From: Raffaelea ambrosiae
Taxonomy: Eukaryota > Ascomycota > Sordariomycetes > Ophiostomatales > Ophiostomataceae
DNA length: 64,000 nucleotides
Reading direction: 5' to 3'
NCBI GenBank assembly: GCA_002778195.1
Contig: PCDI01000007.1
Location: forward strand, 667,127-731,126
Both the position numbers and the translations under genes were made by a program. This document shows, one piece after another, positions 11,290 to 22,382 of this stretch (its first letter is position 1; the number at the start of each line of letters is the position of its first letter). Below the pieces are notes generated by a model. It was not told where the DNA came from. It did no database searches and saw nothing but the letters and a program-made list of their open reading frames with translations.

Positions 11290-12149
11290 TGTTGGGAGAG
11301 ACGAGCTGAACAGGGTGGAGGCAAGGGGGGGGGAGGGCGCAAAAGGACTCGGAAGGAGAGGCAGTGTGGGGAGAGAAACAGCAAGCCCAGGCAAAAGCTG
11401 AAAGAGAGCGGACGAATTCTGAACAAACAAACCGAGGACCCAGGACTGTGTTTTGGGGGGCAATCCCGGTTTCATTGCAATGGCCAGCCGTCATTTATAT
11501 TCTCGCGGTGCATCCCTGTCTGTGCTCTGCTTTTACTCTCTGATAATGAAACTGGCCGCGCAGAAAATGGATACTTTGCAGTTGCGTCCCCCGGAGTTGC
11601 TCCATGATAACGAATGACTGGGCCTCGCATCTTGGGGTTCCCCAAAGCATACCAGAAGCAAACAGCACAGATAAGACGCAAAACAGACAAAGCCGCACAT
11701 CCATGTGGTATTCTTCACACCTCGTTCTGGGGACAAGAAGCTCGGCCGCGTCGAACAGGCCATGGACAGCCTAATCCAGAGCCCAGACAGTTCGCAAGCG
11801 GTCCCTGCTGTCTCGTCTGTGTGCGTGTGCTGTGTTTGGCTGCGGCTTTGCAAACGGGTCTCCAGCATGGCCGTCCCGTGGGTGTCGTCGGGAGCTAGTC
11901 CACGTCCCGACTTGGACCCGCAAACCGGCTTGCGATAACACGGGAGCCGCCAGCAAATGGCACACGCCAGTCTGTCGGGTTTTTTTTTTTTTTACCCTTG
12001 TTGGAGGGCTGGCCAAGACAACGTTCGTGATTGTGCTTGAATCACGGCACATGCTGGCTGAGCAGACATCACGGAAGCCGGCATGGCGGGGGGTAGCTTA
12101 CCATCCTGTGTGCAGGTACGGCTTATCCGGCAACGAGAAGACCAAATGG
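11290..12149. other. Intergenic stretch without supported genes
   Basis: It holds the presumed promoter of the leftward amino-acid transporter. I found no frame with family resemblance and no RNA gene. A T-run sits near 11980-11992. Confidence 0.5.
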
Positions 12150-12390
12150 TGCTTGCAGCTTTTCGTGCATCGTGTTTGACGACTATGCCGTGCCCGGCGG
12201 GACCTTCCGGGAGAATCTGCTGCGGCAGCCGGGGCAGAAGACGCTGCGGAGCGACCACTACGGCGGGCAGTTTCGGTTCGAGGGGGATTTTCCGTACGAG
12301 GGACACGCCAACGGTGTTGTCGATGGGAAGAAGACGGACGAAGAAGCCAAAGCAGACGAAGCCAAGGCAGACAAAGTAGAAGCCAAATAA
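12150..12390 (+). pseudogene. Relic of the C-terminus of an NtaA/SnaA-type flavin monooxygenase
   Basis: From about 12170 the frame reads FDDYAVPGGTFRENL, then KTLRSDHYGGQFRF, then a Lys/Ala/Glu/Asp-rich tail to a TAA at 12388-12390. The intact monooxygenase at 23342-25547 ends its catalytic domain with TDYAKPGGTFRENLY, KTLRDDHYGATFRW and also carries an Ala/Glu/Lys-rich tail. Only about 70 residues remain. Upstream, LQLFVHR in another frame may correspond to the LQRRG segment, which implies a frameshift. Nothing of the flavin-binding N-terminal barrel is found nearby. I therefore read it as the remains of a duplicated or relocated copy. An alternative is a terminal exon of a gene I could not reconstruct. 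Confidence 0.7.
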
Positions 12391-12528
12391 ATAGCCTCTT
12401 GGAATATGACCTTACCGAGACTCTTTTATTCTTTGGATTTTTATATTTAATTTTATATTTTTCTTATATTTTTCTTCTTTTCTCCTTTCTCTTTTTTCCC
12501 GTTTTCCAATTGCATTCGAAACTTTCAT

Positions 12529-13392
12529 CTAATGCAGAACCAAGCCCAAAAAGGCTTCTGTAATCCCATCGGGGTCCCGGTCCGGACCAAAGTTGCCGCC
12601 TTGGATCTCGGCCGTTTTCACCTCCCGCGACACCAGCGACGCAAAGTTGCCGTAGTAGGGCCACAGCACGTCGTCCCGTGCACACAGACCGAGCACCTGG
12701 GTCGTGGCCGGGATGGCGTCCATGGCCCCGACCCGCTCGTATGCCCACACACACGCGTAGATCTGCGACCGGCCCTTCCAGGCGCGGACGTGGTCCAGGG
12801 CCTCGCGCTGCATCAGCCCAAGGCAGTCCGCACCCAGTCCCTCCCATTGCAGGTAGTCCCACGTCTGGCCCAGGTGTGCCCCCGAGGCCACCGGCGCATT
12901 GAAGGGTGCCAGGAACGTCTTGGCCATGTCCCGCCGGTCGGCGGCCGTCATCACCGAGGCGCCCACCATGGTCAGGCTGTGCACAAACCCCGCATAGGCC
13001 GGACTGCTGGCGAGCTCCATGCCGATGATGGCACCCGAGTGGTGGCCGATAATGTGGCAGCCGTGGGCAAACACAGCCGGCAGTGCTGTCGACAGAGCCG
13101 CGTGGTAGAGCGCCGCATACCAGGCAATGTCGGGCGGATCCTCCGGCGGGTCAAAGGACGCCCCAAACCCGGGCATGTCGGGTGCGTAGCAGGCAAAGCC
13201 GGCCCCGGACAGCCGTTCCATGATGGCATGGAAGCAGCGTCCCGAGGAGGCGGACATGTGCATCAGCAAGACCGGGAAGCCAACGGCGTCGATGGATTTC
13301 TTGGTGGCGGCAGCGTCACAGTGGTAATAGTGGACTTGGCCCTGGGGGGTGTCCAGATAGGCAGCCTTGATTTTGGGGGCAGAAAGAGCCAT
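12529..13392 (-). CDS. Alpha/beta hydrolase-fold protein, catalytic His not evident
   Basis: Single-exon gene of 287 residues. The fold is supported by the oxyanion-hole strand VLLMHMSASSGR (about residues 41-52), the turn YAPDMPGFGASF (69-80), the nucleophile elbow CHIIGHHSGAIIG (Ser119, a variant of GxSxG with His at the first Gly) and an acid strand TQVLGLCARDDVLWP (Asp240 or Asp241). In this family the catalytic His normally follows about 25 residues later. The matching place reads AEIQGGNFGPDRDPDG with no His, and the only later His is the last residue. The enzyme may be non-hydrolytic or use another residue. A coding-strand TATA-like motif lies near 13540. It diverges from the dehydrogenase at 14529. 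Substrate unknown. Confidence 0.85.
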   Translation of the reverse strand: MALSAPKIKAAYLDTPQGQVHYYHCDAAATKKSIDAVGFPVLLMHMSASSGRCFHAIMERLSGAGFACYAPDMPGFGASFDPPEDPPDIAWYAALYHAALSTALPAVFAHGCHIIGHHSGAIIGMELASSPAYAGFVHSLTMVGASVMTAADRRDMAKTFLAPFNAPVASGAHLGQTWDYLQWEGLGADCLGLMQREALDHVRAWKGRSQIYACVWAYERVGAMDAIPATTQVLGLCARDDVLWPYYGNFASLVSREVKTAEIQGGNFGPDRDPDGITEAFLGLVLH

Positions 13393-14528
13393 GGTAGGTG
13401 ATCAGGAATGGGCAATGCTAGTGTCAGGAAGGAAGAGCTGATCAAGTATCCCTGCAGCAGACTGGACGAAAACGGCCATGTCCCTACCAGTCGGCGTGTT
13501 TTGGGAGAGCACAAGACGGGGGGATTTCTACCATATTTATGGGCAGCGGTTTTGTGCTGTCACCTTTGTGGTGATGGAGATGGAAACGGTGCGGTGATGG
13601 TGTTGATGAGGTGTCCCGTTTTCCTGACAAGAACGGAAGGGAATCAGCCATAAACTATGTCATGGAGACTGTCGTTTCTGATGTTAACTGATGACAGAAA
13701 AGGGAAGGCGCAATGGAACACGTTAAGCCCCAACAGCCACACCGAAGAATGCGTCTCACAGTAGACATGAAGATGTCGGACAATGGCAAGGTACGGACGC
13801 TATGAAATGTACTGGTACATGCTCTTTTCTTGTCTAGTGCTTATATCCCGATTCATACACTTCAATCAATCCACGGGGTTACGGGTCATGGATTCAGCAT
13901 ACATAGTCATGACGGGTTCAGGGTCATTTTTTTGACGCAGACCCAATTTGGCCGACACTTGACTTACACGACAGAACATAGACAGAGCCAATCAGATAAC
14001 AAGAGAGGGTGCAGTGCTGGGTATCTGTGTGGATGTCGGAAACTAAGCGAATATCCGACTTACACGAATCGGCATTCCGACGATATCTGTTTCTCCATTG
14101 GCCGGATCTTCAATGTGAGAGCTGATAAGAAGGGGTCCCAGAAAAAGGGAGATGGGATCTAAGATAGGTGGGAAAAGACTGGAAATCACAGGAATCTTGG
14201 GTTGTTTTGCCCCCCCTCCCCGATGTTGCCCTTTTCTATGTACCAAAAGGAAGGATCTCGGCTCCAGAAACCAACGCAACGGTTCATGTGCAAGTTTGGG
14301 GGCTGCCTTGTCCATGGGTGTGGTTCTTCCGATTCGACAATTTTGCTTGCTCTCCTTGAATAAAGAAAAAAAGGAAAGAAAAAACACGGGCTGGTCTCCG
14401 GGACTGAATTATTAATGCTCTCTTGAGATATTTAAAGGGCTTCGTCAATGGGAAGATCACAGTAAAACGCCCAGACAGCCACATCATCATCAACCCAGCG
14501 CCACCACCTCGTCACAAACACCCACACC
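13393..14528. promoter_or_regulatory. Divergent promoter region of hydrolase and dehydrogenase
   Basis: 1.1 kb with no supported coding frame. CGGCATTCCG at 14070-14079 is followed by ATTGGCC near 14097, the same order as in the MFS promoter. A TATTTAAAG motif lies at about 14429-14437, roughly 95 bp before the dehydrogenase start, and can serve as its TATA box. A purine-rich stretch lies at 14358-14385. Confidence 0.45.
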
Positions 14529-15034
14529 ATGTCGACCATTGTTCAAGAACAGCCTGTGTTCGCCCTTGATGCGGTTGTTGGGGACCAGGGACTGCACGCG
14601 TACAAGAGCCGGGTGTCTCGGAAGGACGTCGACGTCGACGTTGCCCGTGCGCCGCGGTGGCTACCACGGACAGCGCCACCAGCCAAAGAGAATCGTCCTG
14701 TCGCACCTGCCGACCAACCCAAGGCTTCCAAGCCTCCGCCAACACACCATGCGCTCGTCATCACCGACAACAAAGGCTACCGGCTGGTGCCAGACTGTGC
14801 TCTGCCCCATCTCGGGCCCGAGGAAGTCATGATCCGCAACAGGGCCACGGGTCTCAACCATATCGACTGGATGAGTGTCGAATACAACTTTTGCTTGCCC
14901 GAGTTGCCCTGGGTGACCGGCCGGGAGATGTCCGGCGTTGTCGAGTCCGTGGGGTCCGGCGTCTCTCGGTTGAAACCAGGCGATTGCGTGTGGACAAGTA
15001 CGTTGCTGCAAGGGATCAGCAAAAGAAAAGAAAG

Positions 15035-15065
<31 letters not shown>

Positions 15066-15934
15066 AAAAAAGGAAAAGAAAAAAAGAAGAAAAAGAAGAA
15101 AAAACCCCGCTGACCTTGTTTTTCATAGCTACCTACTACAGAGATCGCCGGGCGGGCTGCTTCCAAGAACTCGTCGTCGTGCCCGAGCATACCGTCTTCC
15201 CGGTGCCCGGCTCGCTGGATTTCCACTCGGCGGCCTGTCTCGGTGTCGCCGGCGTCACCGCTGCCATGACGCTCTGGTGCTGGCTGCGTGTGCCCATGGA
15301 GCCCAGGAAGTCGGCACCCGCTTCGTCTGTTTCCTCCTCCTCCCAAAAATCAGATGTGCTGCTGGTTTGGGGCGGCTCTACGGTGACGGGCCAGTTCGCC
15401 ATCCAGCTGGCCGTCCACTCGGGTCTGGAAGTCGTTGCTGTCTGCTCTACGTCCACGGCCAGCCTGGTCAAGAGCCGCGGCGCCACCCATGTCGTCACCT
15501 ACAACAACAAGACCGACAAGCAGGTCGTGGACGAGATTCTGGCCCGGGCCAAAGGCCGGCTCAGCCGGGCCATCGATCTCGTCGGGCCGCGGACGGCCAA
15601 GCTCGTGCTGGCAGCGATTGCCGCGCATGGAAAGGAGGCCCATACCACCGACGAGGAGAGGATGGTCGACTTTTGCCCCCTGGCCTTCCTGCCGAAAGAC
15701 GCAGTGGTGCCTGCAAACGCGCGGGTGCACACGGTCGAGATCAAGCAGTTTGTGCTGAACCCGACGTCCGGCGTCTACGGGGAACGGCTGAACGAGCTGG
15801 TGGCCGCGGGCGTGGTCGAGGTTCCGGAAGTGCGGGTGTTGGAGGGTGGTTTGGGGGCGGTCGAGAAGGGCTTGGCCATGGTCCGGGAGGGCAACCTGGG
15901 CGGGCAGAAACTGGTGGTCTCGTTTGGGCAGTAG
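14529..15934 (+). CDS. Zinc-type alcohol dehydrogenase / enoyl-reductase-like MDR protein
   Basis: NAD(P)H-dependent medium-chain dehydrogenase/reductase, resembling the quinone-oxidoreductase and trans-enoyl-reductase branch common in fungal metabolic clusters. Model: join(14529..14997,15129..15934), 424 residues. The 131-nt purine-rich intron (GTACGT...CATAG) links PGDCVWT to TTYYRDRRAGCFQELVVVPE. The N-terminal GroES-like domain (about 75-200) contains GLNHIDWMSVEY and WVTGREMSGVVESVGSGV. The Rossmann part contains VLLVWGGSTVTGQFAIQLA, the usual dinucleotide loop, and SLVKSRGATHVVTYN. Structural zinc cysteines are not evident, which fits the zinc-free branch. About 75 residues precede the catalytic domain. 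Without a polyketide synthase nearby, a catabolic redox step is as likely as a biosynthetic one. Confidence 0.9.
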
Positions 15935-16818
15935 CGATTCAACGTAGCTGCGGGCATGGAAGGCGGCACAGAAAAACAGGCAAACAAAGATAGAGGGGGG
16001 CCATACTTTGGAGCATAGTTGCCCCGTACATTTACACATGTGATATCCAGTTCTCACAAATACATAAAAACAGAATCCATAGACCAGAGAAGCAATAAAG
16101 AGACATCGTGCATGAGAGAACCAGAGGTCGTCCATCCTGGGTGAAGCGAAACGACGGTCGTGTGGATAGGAGACTCTGGGAAGTAAGGATTGCATAGTAT
16201 TCCCTGACACTTAGCCGGATTAGACAAGAGTTCTTGAGGTCTACAGATCCCAGGCGAAGGGAAATCGATGAGACAGCTGCAGATTTTGGAGAGCAGTCAG
16301 TGTACAGCACAGGCTCTCAACTTCGGGTACAATGAAAACAAGTACGCCGTTCTGTTGCCGGTCAGGATGCCTTCCATAACGAAGACTTGAAATCCAAACT
16401 TCAACCAGCAGCCGGATGTATGTCAAGACAACCTCGCGCATTCCCTCAGCCCCCCCTCCTCTCAGATAATTGTCCCGTAGCCCCCTATCAGGGCTGAGAT
16501 ACGTATACGAGGCCAGACCGAGGTGTTGGTCGGATCCACCCCTTATCAAGGCGTGTTAGCGAGCAAGACATGGGAGACGGGGTGCAGGCGCCTGCGAGAG
16601 TCAACGCGATTGCAGATTGCCTCCCTCTTGGAAGTCTTGTGGGAGGGAATCCCATCCCTCACGCCGACAAGGTTCTTCTCGCCGCCATTGCCTTTCATAC
16701 AGTTTTATAGCACGAGCCTAGCATACGACATCTTGTCCTTTGCCCAGGTGCGGCTTGCCATTGTTGTGCAAGACAGGCGCGCGTTCCGAGTCGTACCTCT
16801 GTGGCATCAGACACGACA
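15935..16818. other. Intergenic stretch without supported genes
   Basis: It presumably holds the 3' end of the dehydrogenase transcript and the promoter of the Zn2Cys6 regulator. No convincing frame, RNA gene or repeat was seen. Confidence 0.5.
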
Positions 16819-19420
16819 ATGGCTGCCGAGCCAGATCGACCGTCGTCTTCGCAGCAGATGGCGATGCCCTCCTTCAGCCCATGGGGGGGGGTTGCTGCTG
16901 CTACAGAGCAGACCACCACAACATCCACCAACCACGCACACCACCACCTGCCGCCAGAGACAGAAGAAAGCGACGCACAGCAGCCGGCACGCACGGCCAA
17001 GCGACCTCGGGTGGCTCTGGCCTGCCAGCGGTGCAAGTCCCGCAAGCAAAAGTGCGACGGCCGCCACCCGTGCAGCAAGTGTGCGCCCAGCAACGCCCGC
17101 TGCGAGTACGTCGTGCCGCAGAAGCCCATGCCCTTTGGCAAGAACCAGTACATCAAGTCGCTTGAGCGGCGCGTGGCCGAGCTGGAGACGCTGCTGGCGC
17201 ATCGCGGCGTGGCTGAGGTCGGCACCGACCACTGGACCATTGCCTCGCCGCCGCCGCCGCCGCCGCCGCCGCCAGCAGCCGATGTCGTGTCCTTTGTCAT
17301 GCCGAGCTGCAGCCACAACAGCCACACGGCCAAGACGACCACGCCGCCCAGCCCGCGCTCGGTCGACCCCGACGACGAGGCTGTCCTGGACTGGCAAGAC
17401 GGCATGGACTCGGTCGTGTCGGTGCTGCGCAGTCTCTCCCTGGACGTCAACGGCTCTGGCTACATTGGCGCGTCGTCCCACGTGGCCCTGGGCCGCATGT
17501 TCGGCTTTCTCAACCGCGGCCGCTACCACGCCGGCCACCCGCTCCGGGAAAGCCGTGGTGACACCAGCCACAGAGACGACGACCGACGTCCTCGCTCCCG
17601 CTTGCATCCGACAAGGTCCGCTCTGTCGACAGCCGCCGCCGCCACCGCCGCCGCCGCCGCCCACACACCCGGCCCCGGGACCGCGGCGGCCGGCTCGCGC
17701 TCGGCGACGACAGACGACACAGCAACGGACACAGCCCAGGCGGACGGCGATGCTGTCCACGAGCCCATCGACTTGGCGGACGTGCCGGCCCGCGTGGCCG
17801 ACCGCCTGGTGGGCGGCTTCATGAAGAACATCCTGACGCGGTTTCCCGTGGTGCACTCGGTCTGGCTCCACGACGTCCACCGCCGGCGCGCGGCGCTGGC
17901 GGGCGACGTCTTTGCCGCGACCATGCTGCATCTGGTGTACGCCACGTCGGGCCGCTTCCTCGAGACGACGGGCGACCGGACGGCGGGGCCCTTCCACGTG
18001 CCGCGCCACTTTGCGGCGGCCATGCGCGCGCTCGACACGATGCTGGCGTACAACGACATGCGCACCGTGCAGGCGCTCCTGCTCATGGCCGTCTACTGCC
18101 TGCGCGACGCGGCCGGGCCGGGCGCCTGGACCTGCAGCCGCATGGCGCTGCTGGTCGCCATCGACCACGGCCTGCACCGCCAGACCCCGGCCGTCGCCCG
18201 CCGCACCCTGGCCAGCGAGCTGCGCAAGCGCCTGTTCTGGGCCTGCTACGCCTTCGACCGCCAGATCTCCATCCCGATGGGCCGCCCGCTGGGCATCGCC
18301 GACCGCGACATTGACGTGGCGCTGCCGCTGGACATTGCCGAGGACACGACCGACGCCGGCCTCGCCGCGGCCGTGCGGTCCCTGCGCCGCCGGCCCGCGG
18401 ACCCCAGCACGCGCATGACGTCGTTTGTGCTCATCTGCCAGCTGCGGCGCATCGAGTCGGACATCCAGGAGACCATCTACCGCGTGGACCGGAGCTGCGT
18501 GCTGGCCGACCCGGTCATCGATGGCTTCCTGGCCCGGCTGGCCCAGTGGAAGGCGACGATTCCGCACGACGCGCAGACGGTCCAGAACACGGGCGACGTG
18601 CCCTACGACGGCTATCATTTTTATGTACGTATCCCCCCTTTCTAGTCCGGCCACTCTTCTAGTCTGGCCCCCCTTCTCACCCACTCTTCTCACCACCCAG
18701 ATGGTCTTTTACTACAAATGCCTGCGGCTGCTGCTCTACCCCCTCATCACCGACAGCGCCGTCGCGCCGCGCTTCCTCAAGGCCTGCGCGGCCGCCTGTG
18801 CCGGCGTCTGCGGCGCCTACAAGTTCCTGCACCAGACGCTGCCGGTCGGCTACTCGTTCATGGCCCTGCAGAACGTCTTCCTGGCCGGCCTGACGCTGGT
18901 GTACTGCATCTGGCTCTGCCCCGGCGACGTCTTCGACATGGCCACCAGCCACGGCATCCACGACTGCAGCATCGTGCTCTTTGTCATTGCCGAGCGCGTG
19001 CCCGCCGCCGCCAAGTACCGCAACGCCTTTGAGCTCATCCGCCAGCGCGTCATCGACCAGATGGTCGCCCAGGCGCCCGGCCACCGCCGGCCGCGCGCCG
19101 CCCTCGCCGGCCTGACCGAGGAGCTGGCCCCGTCCGTGCAGGCCTTTGAGGCGAACATGCTCTGGGAGGTGGGCAACGGCAGCTTCGAGCAGTTCTCGCA
19201 CATCATTGCCGACATGTCCGGAGGCCACCAGCCGGGCCCGATGGTGGGCGAGATGGACCATGCGGCCGGTCACGGCCCCGGCCGCCCGGAGGACAGCTTT
19301 CTGGGACTCACACAACACCCGGCGGCGCTCTTCCAGGCCGACCCAAACAGTGGCGGCAGCGTCGGCAACCCGCCGCTGGCCGCGTTCCATCCCGAATTTG
19401 GCCTGGCCGACATCCTCTAG
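16819..19420 (+). CDS. Zn2Cys6 binuclear cluster transcription factor
   Basis: Nuclear DNA-binding regulator. Model: join(16819..18624,18701..19420), 841 residues; the 76-nt intron joins YDGYHFY to MVFYYKCLRLLLYP in phase 0. The cluster is complete: C69-x2-C72-x6-C79-x5-C85-x2-C88-x6-C95. It is followed by a linker and a coiled-coil segment (YIKSLERRVAELETLLAHR). The fungal_trans middle homology domain lies at about 330-560, with RTLASELRKRLFWACYAFDRQISIPMGRPLGI. Poly-Pro and poly-Ala tracts separate the two. I took the first ATG; an in-frame GTG lies 18 bases upstream. It sits between the dehydrogenase and the P450/monooxygenase pair and is the best candidate for a local regulator (inference from position). 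Such proteins bind CGG repeats. Confidence 0.93.
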
Positions 19421-20566
19421 ACGGACTCTCGACTACCAGCAGGACCGGGACGCGCGCGAAAAAAAAAGGACTGTTGTCAGGAGTCTCCGCTTTGCAAAAA
19501 AGTCTCGCCGATCCCGGTGCGGCACGTACACCATCGGCTCGTCCGAGGAACCAACCGTCCGAGGAAAGGCTTTGTTTGGGTACGACGCCAATGCGGGTGG
19601 GAACGGACGGCCAAACTGCAGACTCTGGATGGGAAGAGACGATGACTAGTGGGGGGATCTTGGCGAATATGGGCAGGACGAAGAGGTGCAGTTGTTGTTG
19701 GTCGTGTCTTTGTACTCGGAAACCTTGTAGAATACGTACGAGTAGGCGGTAGATGGGGGTTAGTTATCCTTGATCCAGGCGAGTGAACTTTACGTCCCGA
19801 GCCGGACGTACCTCCACTCCCTCCTCCATCGCTATGTACAACTCCGAAAAGCTCTACTGCACAGCGTCTACAATTCTGCAGCTTGGCCGGACTCCCATGG
19901 TAGAAGCCCAACCACGCCAGCTTGTCCAAATCACACAACCCGCAACTCTGTTCGTACTACAAGTGCATCTCAGACAGGGCACTCTTACCTCTGGGAAGAC
20001 GGCAATCGCGTCGACTTTGATGTCCCCGGCCCTGCCAAGTATCGATGCTCCGGCGCCAACGACACGCCGAGCACGCTATCAAGGCAAGGTGAAAACGGCA
20101 AGACGGGCCTTTCCTGCCATCTGCCTCCCCGTCCGCATCGAACCCGTGTTCTCATAACGGCCAACCCCAGATCTGGCGTCACGATAGGAACAAATTCTAC
20201 GGATGCCCTCGGGCAGTGTTGGGACGTCGGGAATTCCCTTCTCAAGGCCAGTTCAAAGGGTCGGCTTGCTCGAACCATTGAAAGCGTCCTTGGGGGCAGG
20301 GGCCAGGGATGCTTCTTGGTGTTCTCTTTCTCGGTGAAAATCCGTGTCAACTTTTCAAACGAAAAAAAAAACGAAAAATGAAAGAAAGACCTTTGACAGT
20401 TCTGTACCTGACCAAGTTTATTCTTCGTCCATCCTACAGAGAAAAAAAAATTCACACAAGTTCTCATGAAAAATAGGCGAGAAGTAACGGTTTCGGGCAG
20501 TGGTTACAGTCTCGCGCCATCTCCTTTCTTTTTTTCTTAAACCGTTGTTCAGTTGTTTGCCTCTTT
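19421..20566. other. Intergenic stretch between convergent regulator and P450
   Basis: It contains the 3' ends of both flanking transcripts. The open frames seen here have no family resemblance or fungal splice continuity, so I call no gene. Confidence 0.5.
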
Positions 20567-22382
20567 CTAGGCAACCGCATCCGCCTCCTCCTGGGCCAGC
20601 ACCGACTCCAGCCAGGCCACATCCCGCACCTTGAAGTGGCACTCATACAAGCGCGGGTGCGCCACCAGACCGGCCACGTTGGAGAAGCGGATGGCGTCCA
20701 TGACCGGCTGCTTGCCGGGCTCGTCCGTCACGTCCATCTCAAACGCCAGCAGCAGCCGCGTCAGCAGCGCGCAGATGATGCGGTTGCTGATGTGCACCGC
20801 CGGGCAGAGGCGGGCGCCGGCGCCAAACGCCACGTGCGGCAGGCCCTCGCTGCCGCCGTCGCGGCCACCGCCGCCGCCGCCGCGCGCCTGCTCCAGGTAG
20901 CGGTCCGGGCGGAACGTCCAGGCGTCGTCGCCAAAGTGCGCGGTGTCGTGGTCGATGGCCTGCGCGTTCATGATGAGCGTGATGCCGGCGGGCAGCACGA
21001 CGCCCGAGGGCAGCACGACGTCGGCGTTGGTCCGGCGCGGCGTGGCGTACGGCGTCAGCGTGAAGAAGCGCAGCGCCTCCTTGTTGAGGGAGGCGATGAG
21101 CGGGACGCGCTCTTCGCGGAAGGCCATGGCCCAGGCGCGGCGGCGGTCGCCGCCGTAGGCGTCGAGGATGGCCTGGTGGGCGGCGGCCTGGGCGGCGCGC
21201 CCGGCGGGCGACGCGGCCAGCCAGGCCACCGCCATGTAGACGCCCGAGGCCACCGTGTCGGGCGCCGCCTGCAGCAGCGACAGACACGTGCCGTGGACCT
21301 CGTCGACGGTCAGGCGGTCCGCCTGCAGCGCGGCCACGATGCAGTCGACGGTCTCGCCGGCGGCCCGCCGGTCGTGGTAGCGCTGGAACAGGACGTCACG
21401 GTGGCGGCGGCGGACGCGCTCGGCCGCCATGGTCGCGCTGGTGGGCTCGGGCAGGAGGCGCAGCAGGGGCACAAAGTGGCGGTAGCGGGCGGTGGACGAG
21501 CGCACCGTCGAGATGGCGTGGATGGACTGGAGGAACGACAGCATGAAGGCGTCGTCGACCTCGCCGAAGCGGGCGCCGTACGTCAGCGACAGCGCCAGGT
21601 CGAACACGATCTGGCGCAGGTACACGTACATGTCCATGGGCTTCTGGGTCTGGCTGGACTGCTCATAGAGGGCGCGGACGAACTGGCCCGAGGACGGCTC
21701 GAGAAGGTGGTAGTACTTGGGCCAGTTGGGCTGGGATGGTCAGAGACAGGACATACGGGACATAGAGAAAGTGGGAGAGTGGGAGGCAAAGAGAAGGGGA
21801 CGATCAGGGGGGGGGGAGAGACCTTTGCCAATGCCCTCATGCCGGCATTTCGACACTTGCGAACCTGGTCGGTCATGCACATGCCGGTGAGGTCGATGCC
21901 CAGCTTGTCGACAAAGCCAGGCTGGTGCGGCCGGTCCATGATCTTGTTGGCCTGCGACACCCACAGGTGCTTCATGGTGGCCCAGTCCGACACGACGACG
22001 GTGCGCTGGTTGCCGAGAACGCACTGGAACACATTGGTGTTGAGCTCGGCGGCCCATTGGGAGAAGACGGTGGCATCATTCTCGCCGCTGCGGCCGCCGA
22101 GACGGTGAAGCAGGCCGACAAACGGCAGGGCACCCGGCGCCTCGGGAATGCCCTCAATCTTGGGAAAGTTGGAGCGGTAGGCCTCGGTCTGGTGCGTGTT
22201 AATGGGGGGAGAACCAGATGGGAAGGCGGACCAAGGACACATCGATCAAAATTTCGAGCACATACAGCAAGGATGATCACGAGAATGGTGGCAAGCAAGG
22301 ATGCGAGACCCTTGCCAGACAGAACTGTCTGGTGGAGGAAGTCGACGACGTCGCCGCCGCCGGAGAAGGCCGGCGTATCCAT
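20567..22382 (-). CDS. Cytochrome P450, CYP504 (phenylacetate 2-hydroxylase)-like
   Basis: Microsomal haem monooxygenase. Model: complement(join(20567..21730,21823..22188,22266..22382)), 548 residues, both junctions phase 0. Exon 1 supplies a membrane anchor (LASLLATILVIILA). Exon 2 begins EAYRSNFPKIEGIPEAPGALPFVG, the usual proline-rich hinge. Intron 2 starts with the weaker donor GTCTCT; its removal restores GMRALAKPNWPKYYHLLEPSS. The I-helix has QAAPDTV, the K-helix has KEALR, and the haem loop is FGAGARLC with Cys470 as axial ligand. RYRHFVPLLRLLP and the hinge resemble CYP504 proteins that hydroxylate phenylacetate or related acids. Assignment to that family is by eye and moderate. It shares a divergent promoter with the NtaA-type monooxygenase, suggesting a two-step oxidation. 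Confidence 0.92.

Noticed and set aside
12532..13401. 289-codon rightward frame almost fully opposite the hydrolase
   Set aside because: The minus-strand product has a clear hydrolase fold; the plus-strand translation has none.
16807..18696. 629-codon minus-strand frame opposite the Zn2Cys6 regulator
   Set aside because: Antisense shadow; Val/Gly/Arg/His bias and no domain.
20636..22108. 490-codon rightward frame opposite the P450
   Set aside because: Shadow of the P450 exons; it also crosses the P450 intron without any family resemblance.
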